From: JAENWD01 sp963837165
GTDB taxonomy: Bacteria; Acidobacteriota; Vicinamibacteria; Vicinamibacterales; JAENWD01
DNA: 64,000 bases
Direction: 5' to 3'
NCBI GenBank assembly: GCA_963837165.1
Contig: CAWIMD010000010.1
Span: forward strand, 1-64,000
The stretch's first letter is position 1, and the number at the start of each line of letters is the position of its first letter. Below the pieces are notes generated by a model. It worked only from the letters and a program-made list of their open reading frames with translations, was not told where the DNA came from and searched no databases. Shown piece by piece: positions 1-10,080 of this stretch. The translations under genes were made by a program, and so were the position numbers.

Positions 1-642
1 GTGCGGACGGCAATGACGCACATTCGTCCCGCGTCCAATTGCACGTTCGAATACCTGCGCGAGCTTGTATCTAGGCGGCGAATCGAACATTTGCGGGAGG
101 CGGGCTCAACGGCCGTCGAGGACTACATCGAAGCATTCGACGCCGAACTGAAAGCGAAGGACGAGCGTCTAGCATCTTCTCGACCGGGAGGTCGGAAGGC
201 TCAAAGCCGAGCTCCGGCGGTACAGACAACTCGAGATCGACAGGAGGGCGGCATCCTGACGTCTGGCGCCGAGAGGGAGTTCTACCCTGGTGAAGTGCGG
301 GACGCGGTCATTCACACTCTCCTTCATGGTCGCAATGCACTACTGCCCGACGGACGACGAGCGCATCTAATCTCAGACCTGCTTGAGGTGAATCAGGCAA
401 GCAGTGCAGAGCGAGACGTTGAAGGTGAGATTAAGGACGCCTTCTCAGAGTCCGGCGACCTTGGCGGAGAGCAGCGCCGTGTCCTCGAAGACCTCGGATT
501 CAGCGTCGAGGAAGCCGGAAAACACTGGAAAGCCATTTATCAGGGCGACGACAGATATGCATTCACCATCTCAAAGACGAGTAGTGACCATCGAGCCGGC
601 AAGAATCTGGCGAGTACCGTACTGAAGAAGCTATTCAAGTGA
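1..642 (+). CDS. Unknown coiled-coil protein, C-terminal part (5' end probably outside window)
   Basis: I do not recognise a named family. The reading frame is open from base 1, so the 5' end is probably cut; an ATG lies at 13. The first 60 codons are helical and charged. The last ~45 residues (ending HWKAIYQGDDRYAF...SDHRAGKN) resemble a small HicA- or dsRBD-like fold that I associate with defence-linked proteins; this is weak inference. Between about bases 175 and 245 the frame reads as low-quality arginine/serine sequence, whereas the neighbouring frame gives a clean leucine heptad run (LASLDREVGRLKAELRRY), so a compensating indel pair probably hides a coiled coil. It sits 88 bases before the methyltransferase on the same strand and is probably the first gene of that operon visible here. 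Confidence 0.55.
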   Translation: MRTAMTHIRPASNCTFEYLRELVSRRRIEHLREAGSTAVEDYIEAFDAELKAKDERLASSRPGGRKAQSRAPAVQTTRDRQEGGILTSGAEREFYPGEVRDAVIHTLLHGRNALLPDGRRAHLISDLLEVNQASSAERDVEGEIKDAFSESGDLGGEQRRVLEDLGFSVEEAGKHWKAIYQGDDRYAFTISKTSSDHRAGKNLASTVLKKLFK

Positions 643-730
643 ACCTACCGAGACGCGTGGCTGCAGCCAAGAATGTTGGGGCAGTCGTGAACGGTCGCGC
701 CTAGAGAGCGGCTTCGGCCGAAGGACACGG

Positions 731-3589
731 ATGGCAAAGAAGACCCCGAAGCACGTCGAAACTCTGCGGCACACGGGCGACACGCGTGTGAACATCCCGA
801 CTGCCGAATATCAGTCGGTCAAAATGCAGAAGCATGAGCAGAGCCCGAAGGAGTTGCGCTACCCGCGGAACCGGACCTCGACCCGCAGCTGGTGTGGCGG
901 GGGAAGGACGAGCAGGACTGGAGCGACCTGGTCGTCCACGCGCCGCCGCTGTACATCCAGGAGAAGATCCACCCGAAGGCCCTGATCGACGATCTGGTGC
1001 GGCAGTCGGAAGGGGGCGAAGGGCCGGCGGCGCACAGCTCGACATGTTCGCCGATTTCAACGGCATCGACGAAGCGGCGAAGACCGAATTCTACCGGCAC
1101 GAGGCGAACTGGACGAACCGGATGATCCTGGGCGACAGGCTGCAGGTGATGGCGAGCCTGGCCGAGCGCGAGGGTCTGCGCGGCAAGGTGCAGTGCATCT
1201 ACATCGACCCGCCCTACGGCATCAAGTTCAACAGCAACTTCCAGTGGTCGACGACAAGCCGGAGGTCAAGGACGGGAACGCTGGCCCACATCACCCGGGA
1301 GCCCGAGCAGGTCAAGGCGTTCCGGGATACTTGGCGAGACGGAATCCACACCTACCTCACCTATCTACGCGATCGGCTGACGGTCGCGCGGGACCTGCTT
1401 GACTGAGACAGGCTCGATATTCGTTCAGATCGGCGAGGAGAATGTCCATCGCATCCGGGCCCTCATGGATGAGGTCTTCGGAGAGGAAAACTTCATCGCG
1501 CAAATCAGCGTTCGTTACTACGACTGGCTCGACGGTCCAGAAGTATCTCGAAGCCGTCACAGATTAGCTGCTTTGGTTTGCGAAGCGATCGCCAGGCTCA
1601 AATATCGGACACTGTTTAATCGACAAGGCGGATGGATTTTATGAGACTGGTCTCTATCGCCGCCTCAGCCAGATCGACCTAGGTGAGAACCATCCTGGTC
1701 GGCAACTAAGGCCGGACAAACCTCCCTACCGAAGGTGCTCTCAGCATCTCCTCACAATATCGACATCTCGTTCGCGGAGGCAACGACCGGCATTTAAGCT
1801 ATTCGCCGCGCGACCGGTGGATGGAAAACCACCGATCGGGACTTGAGCGCTTCGGCCAAGCCCTGGTCGAATCGGAAAGACAACGAAGTTAAGGTACGAC
1901 TAGATCGCGATGACTTTCCTGTCTTTCCGTATGACCAACGTCTGGCGAGACACCCAACCGGGGGCCGCACAAGGCTATGTTGTCCAGACCGACCCAAAAA
2001 TGGTAGAGCGTTGCCTCCTGATAGCCACGGATCCCGGTGACTTGGTGCTCGATCCTACCTGCGGCTCGGGCGACCACCGCCACGTCGCCGAGAGTGGGGG
2101 CGGCGCTGGATCACCATCGATACCTCCCGCGTCGCTCTGGCGCTCGCCCGCGCGCGGGTTATGGGCGCGCGATATCCGTACTACCTGCTCGCCGACTCGC
2201 CGGAGGGGCAGCGGAAGGAGGCCGAGATCACCCGTACGTGCGTTCGACGGACAGCCGAGTCACGGCCCGTCCGGCAAGGATTCGTCTACAAGCGCGTGCC
2301 CCACATCATGCTCAAGTCGATCGCGAACAACGCGGAGATCGACGTCATCTAGGAGGAGGACAGCCGAAGGTGCAGGGGGCTCGACGCGCTGAATAGACGC
2401 TGCGCAGTCACACGAAGCCATTCCGCGTGAAACTGGCGGCCGCGAGGGCAAGGACGTCCAGTTCGAGGCCGCCGACGCGACCTTCAAGATGCCGAGCGGC
2501 GAAGTCGTACAGGCATAGGGCTCGTCGAGTGGGAGGTCCCCCGCGAGGCGCCGACGGCTGGCCGACTCCGCCACGAAGCTGCTCGCGACTTCTGGGCGGC
2601 GCGCATCGCGCGGCAGAAGGAGATCGACGCCTCGATCGCGGCCAAGGCGGAGTTCGAGTACCTCTACGACAAGCCATACGCGGACAAGCGAAGGTGCGCG
2701 TGGCCGGGCCGTTCACGGTCGAGAGCCTCAGCCCGCACCGCGTGCTCGGCGTCGACGAGAACGACGAGCTGTTCGATCGCGCTGGAGGACAAGGGCGCAC
2801 GGCCAACGGCGACGGCCAGAGCTTCGCCGCACATGATCCTGGAGAACCTGCGCACCGCCGGCGTCCAGCAGGCGCACAAGGAAGACCGGATCATCTTCAC
2901 GTCGCTGACGCCTGGCCTGGCAGTACTGGTCTGCGCGGAAGGTCGCTACCGGGAGGCGAGACGGCACGAGAAGCGAGCCGCGATCTTCATCGGCCCCGAG
3001 TTTGGCACGGTCGGCCGGCCCGACCTCGTCGATGCCGCGCGCGAAGCCGGCGATGCCGGCTTCGATGTGCTGATCGCCTGCGCCTTCAACTACGACGCGC
3101 ACGCCAACGGAGTTCGAGCAAGCTCGGCCGATGCCGGTGCTAAGGCGCGCATGAACGCGGACCTGCACATGGCCGACGACCTGAAGAACACCGGCAAGGG
3201 CAACCTCTTCGTCATCTTCGGCGAGCCAGACATCGACATCCTCCAGGACGAGCGACGGCCAGATGCGCGTGAAGGTCAACGGCGTGGACGTCTTCGACCC
3301 GACGACCGGCGAAGTGCGCAGCGACGGCGCCGAGGGCATCGCCTGCTGGTTCATCGATACGGACTACAACGAAGAGAGCTTCTTCGTCCGCCACGCCTAC
3401 TTCCTCGGCGCCGAACGACCCGTACAAGGCGCTCAAGACCACGCTCAAGGCCGAGATCGACGAGGACGCCTGGGCCACGCTGCACAGCGACACGTCGCGC
3501 CCTTCACGAAGCCGAAGTCCGGCCGGATCGCGGTGAAGGTCATCAACCACCTCGGCGACGAGGTGATGAAGGTGTTCCGGGTGGAGTGA
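731..3589 (+). pseudogene. Site-specific DNA methyltransferase (type III Mod-like), multiply frameshifted
   Basis: Pieced across all three frames this is one N6/N4 amino-methyltransferase of roughly 930-950 residues. The ATG at 731 follows a GAAGGA ribosome site. Early parts read QLDMFADFNGIDEAAKTEFY and then CIYIDPPYG, the catalytic DPPY motif, near 1203-1218. The SAM-binding motif DPTCGSG lies near 2050-2070. The C-terminal third (IFIGPEFGTVGRPDLVDAAR, then AVKVINHLGDEVMKVFRVE) is nearly intact and stops at 3587. I see indels near 866, 1031, 1250, 1283 and 1395, an in-frame TAG in the 1560s, and more between 2080 and 3260. Most are cured by lengthening a homopolymer by one base. No Res restriction subunit is adjacent; the next genes are McrB/McrC-like. 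Either the locus is newly broken or the sequence is poor here. Confidence 0.85.
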
Positions 3590-5867
3590 CCGAAAGCGAC
3601 AGACGAGGCCTGACCTTGGTACTGACGCCGGGCTCAAGGCTGCGGTTGAGGCATTGGGCTCATCGAGCCAGTGGAGGCAGGACGACTCGGAGTGGATACG
3701 GCGGTTGGCCGGAACGATTGAGTGGGTCAGAACGTGCACGCAACATCAGCGCGCGACGAGGGAGTTCCAGCAGCGCCTCTGGGAACACAACCACGTCGCC
3801 GCAATCGGTCAAGGCAACATCAGCGTGGACAAAGCACTCGAAGACGCGGGGTTTCGTGATTGGCTGGCGGCTCGGTCGATAGACCCGTTGCCTGCTCAGC
3901 GTGAGGCGCGTCTCTTGTTTCTCACGGCGCTGCACGCGGAACTGAAAACCAGGCTGTCAGCTCTTTTGAAGACCAACAAGACACCCCACCTGAAGATCTT
4001 CCGGGTAATGGCCGCGTTGTACCCCGAGGGTATGACCACCGTTGCTGCACTCGGCAAGATTCACAAGCTCGCCAAGGCGATGGGCAGCGAAGGGCGATTG
4101 CCACACGTAGAGCGCCACACGTTCGTTCGCGGCCGCCTCGACCATGTCTTGGGCCTTGCGTCGGACGCACCGGAAGCGCAGGCAGAGCGGATGGCCCTCG
4201 CGTGGTTCCTCTACGCTCGGTACGTCCGGGATGCCGATGACGTCACCGAGTCAACTTCGGATGACGAGGAGAAGACCAAGCTGCTCCCCCTGCCAGCTGC
4301 ACGGCGGCGGCGAGGCCTGACAGCAATCAAGGGGCTTTTCCCTGGGGTGTTGTCAACGTTGGAGTTTGTGCGCGATGGTGCGACACGCGAGGAGCTGTTG
4401 GACTTCTTGCGCGCGTCGTCGCCGGAGTCGAAAGCCAGCTCCCTCGGCGTGACCATTAACGTCCTCCAGAGCGAACTGAGCGTGATTCACCTGGAAGACG
4501 GTCGTTACGTCCTGACCGAGCGGGGCGAAGACGTGCTCGAATCCGGAGATCCGAGCGATCTTTCGGACTGGATCCTGACACGGATTCTTGGGGCCGACAA
4601 GGCGATCGCAGAACTGCGCGACCGCGGGCCACTATCGAGCACTGATCTGCAGGCCGCGATCCGGTCGATGAATCCAGGCTGGACAACGAACTTCGCGCCA
4701 CAGGCGATAGTCGCCTGGCTCCGGTCAATGGGAGTCATTGAAACGGGCGCCGATTACAGGTACACGCTCACGTCGCTGGGGGAAGAGTGGGCAAAACAGA
4801 TCGAATGGGAGCCCGACCCGCTCCCTCCCGCCCCTGGGGACAGGGCCGCACCAGCCTCGCCTCCGGCCCCCTCTCCCGTCCCCGCCGAACCTATCCAGCT
4901 GCCCGAGCTTGCCTCAATCGTGACTCGCGTACAGCAGGCGGGCAGATTTGAACCGGCTCTCGTCGTGCGACTGCACGCAGGTCTCTGGTCTCACCCGCGA
5001 CGCCATTTCGCGATCCTCACCGGCCTATCCGGATCGGGTAAGACGCTCCTTGCCCGGGAGTACGCCCGAGCCATAGTCGCAGAACAGGCCCACCGCTTCA
5101 CCCTTGCGGTGCAGCCGGGCTGGCACGACCCGGCGGCTCTGCTCGGATTCACCAACCCTCTGCGAGGAGATTCGTGTACTCGCGTACGGCGTTCCTCGAG
5201 TTTGTGCTGGAGGCATCGGCGAATCCAGGTTATCCGTACGTCGCGATTCTCGACGAGATGAACCTCTCGCATCCCGAGCAGTACATGGCGCCGTTGCTGT
5301 CGGCCATGGAAACGGGGGATTCAATCGAGTTTCACACTGAGGGCGATTACTTCGACGGCGTCCCAGGGTCAGTGGCCTATCCGGACAACCTCGTCCTTAT
5401 CGGAACGGTCAACATGGACGAAACCACCCACGGCCTCTCGGACAAGGTCCTCGACCGGGCGTTCATCCTCGAGTTCTGGGATATCGACCTCGACCAATAT
5501 CCACGTTGGGGACGCCGGGGCATCCCGTCGCGCGACGAGGCTCGTACGCGTGACATCCTGACTCGCCTGATGGCCGCACTGTCCCCCGCTCGTCTCCACT
5601 TCGGATGGCGCGTCGTCGACGACGTGCTCGATTTTATCGAACGAGCCGCGAGCGCACAGGACGTTCTACCTCTTGACGCCGCACTTGACGGGGTTGTCTA
5701 TGCCAAGTACTGCCGAAGCTGAGAGGTGACGACTCTCCAAGATTCAGGAAAGCATTCGAAGACTGCGAGGCCGTGCTAAACAGCTCTGGCCTGACAGTGT
5801 CCGCCAAGAAGGTGGCAGAGCTGCGGGCAATCTTGAAGCCACCGGGAGTGCGCGGTTTTGGAGGTAG
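3586..5867 (+). pseudogene. McrB-like AAA+ ATPase, frameshifted
   Basis: Likely the motor of an McrBC-like restriction complex. A GTG at 3586 overlaps the methyltransferase stop (GTGA), and restoring one G near 3617 joins it to the long frame that is open to 5261. The N-terminal ~380 residues are helical with winged-helix-like segments and no clear target-binding domain; a proline-rich linker follows (about 4820-4890). The ATPase domain carries Walker A GLSGSGKT near 5024, Walker B VAILDEMN near 5240, and the NMDETTHGLSDKVLDRAF sensor/arginine-finger segment near 5410-5460 typical of McrB. One missing T near 5172, one missing G near 5708 and one missing G near 5837 restore the frame to a family-like ending ATGSARFWR with TAG at 5865. 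It overlaps the start of the DUF2357 gene. Confidence 0.8.
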
Positions 5868-7422
5868 CCGCAGGACAGTCTCGGCCGCTCGTGCAGTGGG
5901 GGACCGCCGATTCGCCTGGCTCTCCGCTTGCCTCACTGATCGAGGCACCCGGCACGAACACCGGGTTCACCGAAACTGGGCGATACGCTTTCCTGAAGCC
6001 GGCCGGTGAATGGACCCTCCTGATCGATGACGAACCCTTGGGATCCACTCAGAACGACCCCTGCTGCTGGCTCTGGCAGCCAGGGTTCTTCGCCGGCGAG
6101 GTGACCGCCGAACTGTGTCGACGTGACGGGCGTCGTGCAGCACTCTTTCTGCTGGACGTGGCGCCAAGCCCTGCGAAGCTGGGTCGAGACGACATCGACC
6201 TGATGGTTGCAGAGCTTCTCGAGGAAGACCCCTTGCTTGTTCTTGGAACCGAACCCGCTACCGGTCTAGTGGGACACATTGGCGCCACGGAAGACCCGTG
6301 GCTGGCCTTCGCAAGACTGCGCAGATACCTGCCTGACTTCTTACGGTCTGTGGACCCGGTGTGCCGGAGGCCCAGGTATGCGCTTCAGGCGCGCCGTGAA
6401 TCTGCGGCTATTCACCGCGTCCGACGAGTCGACCGACAGACAGTTATGGGCGTTGTGCGTGGCGCGGCCCTGGCCTTACTCGCCGGGGTTCACGACACAG
6501 AAGTGGACTGGCAGGAAGTCCGCTTCAATGTACCTTCGGTCGAGGAATCGGTGGACTCGGCGGCGAATCGAGCGATTCTGGCGATGATCGAGTCGTTGCT
6601 CGTACCGGCGCGGGAACTGTTGGGACGCCTCTCGCTGGAAGTGCAAAGAGCAATTGAAAGCGATACGACGACCCCACTGGCGCCACGATGGCCACGTCGC
6701 CGCGAATTCCTTGAAACAGCGATCGCTGAGTTCAAGCAATTGAAGCGACGGGCCCCGTTCTCATCCGTGACCCGCGCAGAGGCAACGGCCTCTGGACTGA
6801 CGGCCGTTGCCGCGGACCCAGCGTATCCCGCGTCTGGACTCAGGGTTGGCGTGGCCTTCGTCGCGGTGTTGATGCCGCCGATCCCAAGGAGCGCGCCTGG
6901 ATTTCACCAACGTGGGAGATCTACGAACGCTGGTGTTTCGTCCGGCTGGGAAGACTGATGTGCGAACGATTCCCCAATTGGCGCTGGAGGCGCAGGGCGT
7001 CGCCGTATTCGTGGCACGGGACTTTCGAAGGCCGCGAGGCCAGCCTGCTCCTTCAACCCACCTTCGGCACGAGTGAAGCTGACGTGGCGCGCCGCTGGTC
7101 GGTGTCGAAGCAGCGCATTCCCGACATTGTTCTCGTCGTAGAGGCAGAACGCGAAACTAGCTTCGCCATCTTTGACCCGAAGTACCGGGCGAGCCGTGAA
7201 AACATCCTTGATGCCATGCAGTCGGCACACGTCTATCAGGATTCACTTCGGATAGGGGCGCGACGGGCGGTAGCAACCACGCTGATCGTACCAAGGATTG
7301 ATGGGGCGCCGTGGTTGGCAGCACCGGCGTTTCTTGCCACGAACCAGGTGGGCATCCACGCGATGGGCGTCGGCGAAGGGAATGCCAGCCTTCCCTCCAC
7401 AATCCGTGGCTTGTTGGGATGA
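5858..7422 (+). pseudogene. DUF2357 / McrC-like protein with PD-(D/E)XK nuclease, frameshifted once
   Basis: Probable nuclease partner of the McrB-like ATPase. The first ~320 codons (TTG at 5858, or GTG at 5892) form the DUF2357 N-terminal region. One C missing near 6829 breaks the frame; with it restored the protein continues through TWEIYERWCFVRLGRLM, typical of the McrC/DUF2357 core, into the C-terminal nuclease. There PDIVLVVE followed by FAIFDPKYR (near 7120-7190) supplies the D...DxK catalytic pattern of PD-(D/E)XK enzymes. The total is about 521 residues. Its TGA (7420-7422) overlaps the ATG of the helicase (7419), so the two are translationally coupled. Function as a modification-dependent restriction nuclease is inferred from family and context. 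Confidence 0.8.
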
Positions 7423-9759
7423 GCGTGTTCTTGATCGCCGACACCTTCACTGACAGCCTGGCGCGGCTGACCGGCGATGAGCAGAAGGCCGTCAAAACAA
7501 CCGCCTTCGATCTCCAGATGGATCCGTCCGCCACTGGCTTCAGCTTCCACAAACTCGACAAGGCAAAAGACAAGCATTTCTGGTCACCTCGCGTAAACGT
7601 CGACATCCGCCTCATCGTCCACAAGACGGACGACAGCCTCCTGCTCTGCTACGTCGATCATCACGACCGCGCGTACACCTCGGCAGAACGACGAAAGCTG
7701 GAGACGCATTCCGTCACCGGCGCCGCGCAGATCGTCGAGCTGCGCGAGTCTATCCGCGAAATCGTGGTACCGTCGGACGTCCAGGCCACCAGAACGCCGA
7801 CGGCCATACCCTTGGCTGGCGTCTCGGAATCGGCCCTTCTGGGGTATGGAGTGCCTGCGGAGTGGGTCGAGGACGTACGAGCAGCCGACGAGGATCGGCT
7901 GCTCGCACTGACAGCGCACCTCCCGGCAGAAGCCGCTGAAGCGGTGCTCGAGCTCGCCACCGGGGGAAAGCCACGAGTTCCGCACCAGAGGCCCCCTCGT
8001 ACGGCACGCCGCTCGGTCCGTTCACCCATCCCGACGCGCAGCGCCGCTTCCGGGTGGTCACCGGCGTCGAGGACTCGAGCGAGCACTCGAGGCGCCGTGG
8101 GAGAAGTGGGCGGTCTTCCTCCATCCCGATCAGCGAGATCTGGTCTCGCGCGACTTCAGCGGCCCGGCTCGGGTCTCGGGGTCGGCGGGCACCGGGAAGA
8201 CCATCGTTGCCCTCCACCGGGCGGTTCACTTGGCCCGGGCGTTGGCAGACGGCCGCGTTCTGCTGGCGATGTTCTCTGAACCGCTCGCACACGCTCTTCG
8301 GGCCAACCTGAAGCGGCTGATTGGGAATGAGCCACGGACCGCGGAGCGCCTCGAAGTTCACGCCATGACGGCTTTGGGGCTCCGCCTGCATCAGGCGCAG
8401 CTCGGCCCTGTCAGGCTGGCCCCCGCCGCTGACCTGAGCGAGCTCCTTCGAGATGCCTCGGCTGTCGAGGGCGACCACAAGTTCTCTCCAGCGTTCCTGC
8501 GCGCCGAGTGGGACCATGTGGTCGATGCCTGGCAGCTCAGGACCTGGGAGGCGTATCGAGACGTCCAGCGGCTCGGGCGCCGCACCCGCTTGCCGGAGAG
8601 CCGCCGCGCAGTGCTCTGGCGCATCTTCGAACGAGTGAGGACTGGCCTCGTGAAACGCGGTCTCACAACGGAGCCCGCGGTTTTCGAGGCTCTTGCGCGC
8701 TCGCAGGCAAGCCGGGCGCCAGCGTTCGATGCGGCCATCGTAGACGAGGCTCAAGACGTCAGCATCGCGCAGTTACGCTTCCTGGCGGCACTGGGTGGCT
8801 CCCGGCCGAACGCGCTGTTCTTCTCCGGAGACCTTGGCCAACGCATCTTCCAGCAGCCCTTCTCCTGGAAGTCCCTCGGAGTGGACGTCCGAGGCCGGTC
8901 CAGGACTCTTCGAGTGAACTACCGGACGTCGCACCAGATCCGCGAGCAGGCGGACCGGCTGCTTGGGCCGGAGATCACGGATGCTGACGGCAATCGGGAG
9001 GATCGGCGATACACCGTCTCCGTGTTCAACGGGCCGCCGCCGCGGGTCCACACGTATCCCAACGAAGTGGAGGAGTCGAAAGCCGTGGGCGCCTGGTTCC
9101 AGTCTTTGAGCCAGGACGGCGTCCTCGCGCACGAGATCGGGATCTTCGTTCGTTCAGGGCCGCAACTGCCCAGGGCGCTCTCGGCGGTTGAAGCGGCGAA
9201 CATGGCGGCCCGGGTACTGGACGACCGGGTCGAGGTCAAGCCGGGGCACGCGAGCGTCGCCACGATGCATCTGGCAAAAGGGTTGGAGTTTCGCGCGGTC
9301 GCCGTCATGGCCTGCGACGATGAGGTCCTCCCACTGCAGGAGCGCATCGAGAATGTCGGCGACGACGGGGACCTGCAGGAGGTATACGACACGGAGCGCC
9401 AACTGCTCTATGTCGCGTGCACGCGGGCACGAGACCGGCTCTCGATCAGTGCGGTCGAGCCGGCGTCTGAGTTCCTGGACGACGTGAACCCCACCGTGCC
9501 CGACTACATCGCCATGCTCCGCGACGAGCTGGCCGGGCTGCCCGTCAACAAGGCCGCGCACAACCACGCGCTCAGGAGCCTGCTTCACGACCGATCGAAA
9601 GGCTCGGTCGAGTTCAAGCAGGCGAACATCAGCGCCGTGCTCGCCCTGCACGGCTGCCCCTATGGCCTTGGCAAGTACTTCCCGTTCAACGTGACGGCGA
9701 ACGAAGTCCGCTGTTCAGAAGCGCGTCCGGATCACCGCGCGTTCGTTCAGCGGTCCTGA
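7419..9759 (+). pseudogene. UvrD-like SF1 helicase with RelE-like N-terminus, frameshifted
   Basis: The ATG at 7419 overlaps the preceding stop. The first ~105 residues resemble a RelE/ParE-type toxin fold (FHKLDKAKDKHFWSPRVNVD, then RLIVHK and CYVDHHDRAY). A linker follows, then a full UvrD-type helicase: Walker A SGSAGTGKT near 8185, DEAQ box VDEAQDVSIAQ near 8740, NYRTSHQI near 8920, TMHLAKGLEFRAV near 9265 and YVACTRARDRL near 9410. Two one-base deletions, in a G run near 7966 and before CTCGAG near 8092, split it; the rest from 8230 on is intact. After the usual family end (ASEFLDD) about 85 extra residues follow, with SLLHDRSKGSVEFKQANISAVL-like sequence, possibly a fused or read-through fragment. 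It likely unwinds or translocates DNA for the upstream nuclease; this is inference. Confidence 0.8.
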
Positions 9760-10080
9760 CGGAGCGAAGTTCAATTCGAGGCATTCGCGGTGATCTCCGG
9801 CTCCAGCCTGCTGAGCGCGCGCCAGCGCGCCGCCAGGGCCGACCGATTGGCCCGCAGCCACCGCCGTTCGGCGTCCGTCATGGCAACGGCCGACAGCGCA
9901 TCGTCCCGATCCAGGGCGAGCGAGCGCTGCGGCCACGGGCTTCCTATTGTTCGCGTCGGCCTGTCATATTCAGGCAACGATTGATGTCAAGCCTCTTATG
10001 AGCAGTCAGTTAGGATGGTCCATTGCTGTTTCACAACCGCCGCTGTAGGCTGCCCGGCGGGCAGGGCCGGCTGCCAGCAC
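9760..10080. other. Intergenic stretch at the edge of the defence region
   Basis: About 320 bases separate the frameshifted defence operon from the intact nuclease-helicase. No terminator hairpin with a T-run was seen. On the - strand a 68-codon frame (9977 to 9771) has coding-like codon use and includes MTDAERRWLRANRSALAARW, but I cannot place it in a family. It may be a small gene or a remnant. Base composition becomes visibly more GC-rich to the right of this gap. Confidence 0.3.

Noticed and set aside
5160..5180. Programmed ribosomal frameshift in the McrB-like gene
   Set aside because: No slippery heptamer or pseudoknot pattern, and many similar breaks occur nearby, so an ordinary indel is simpler.
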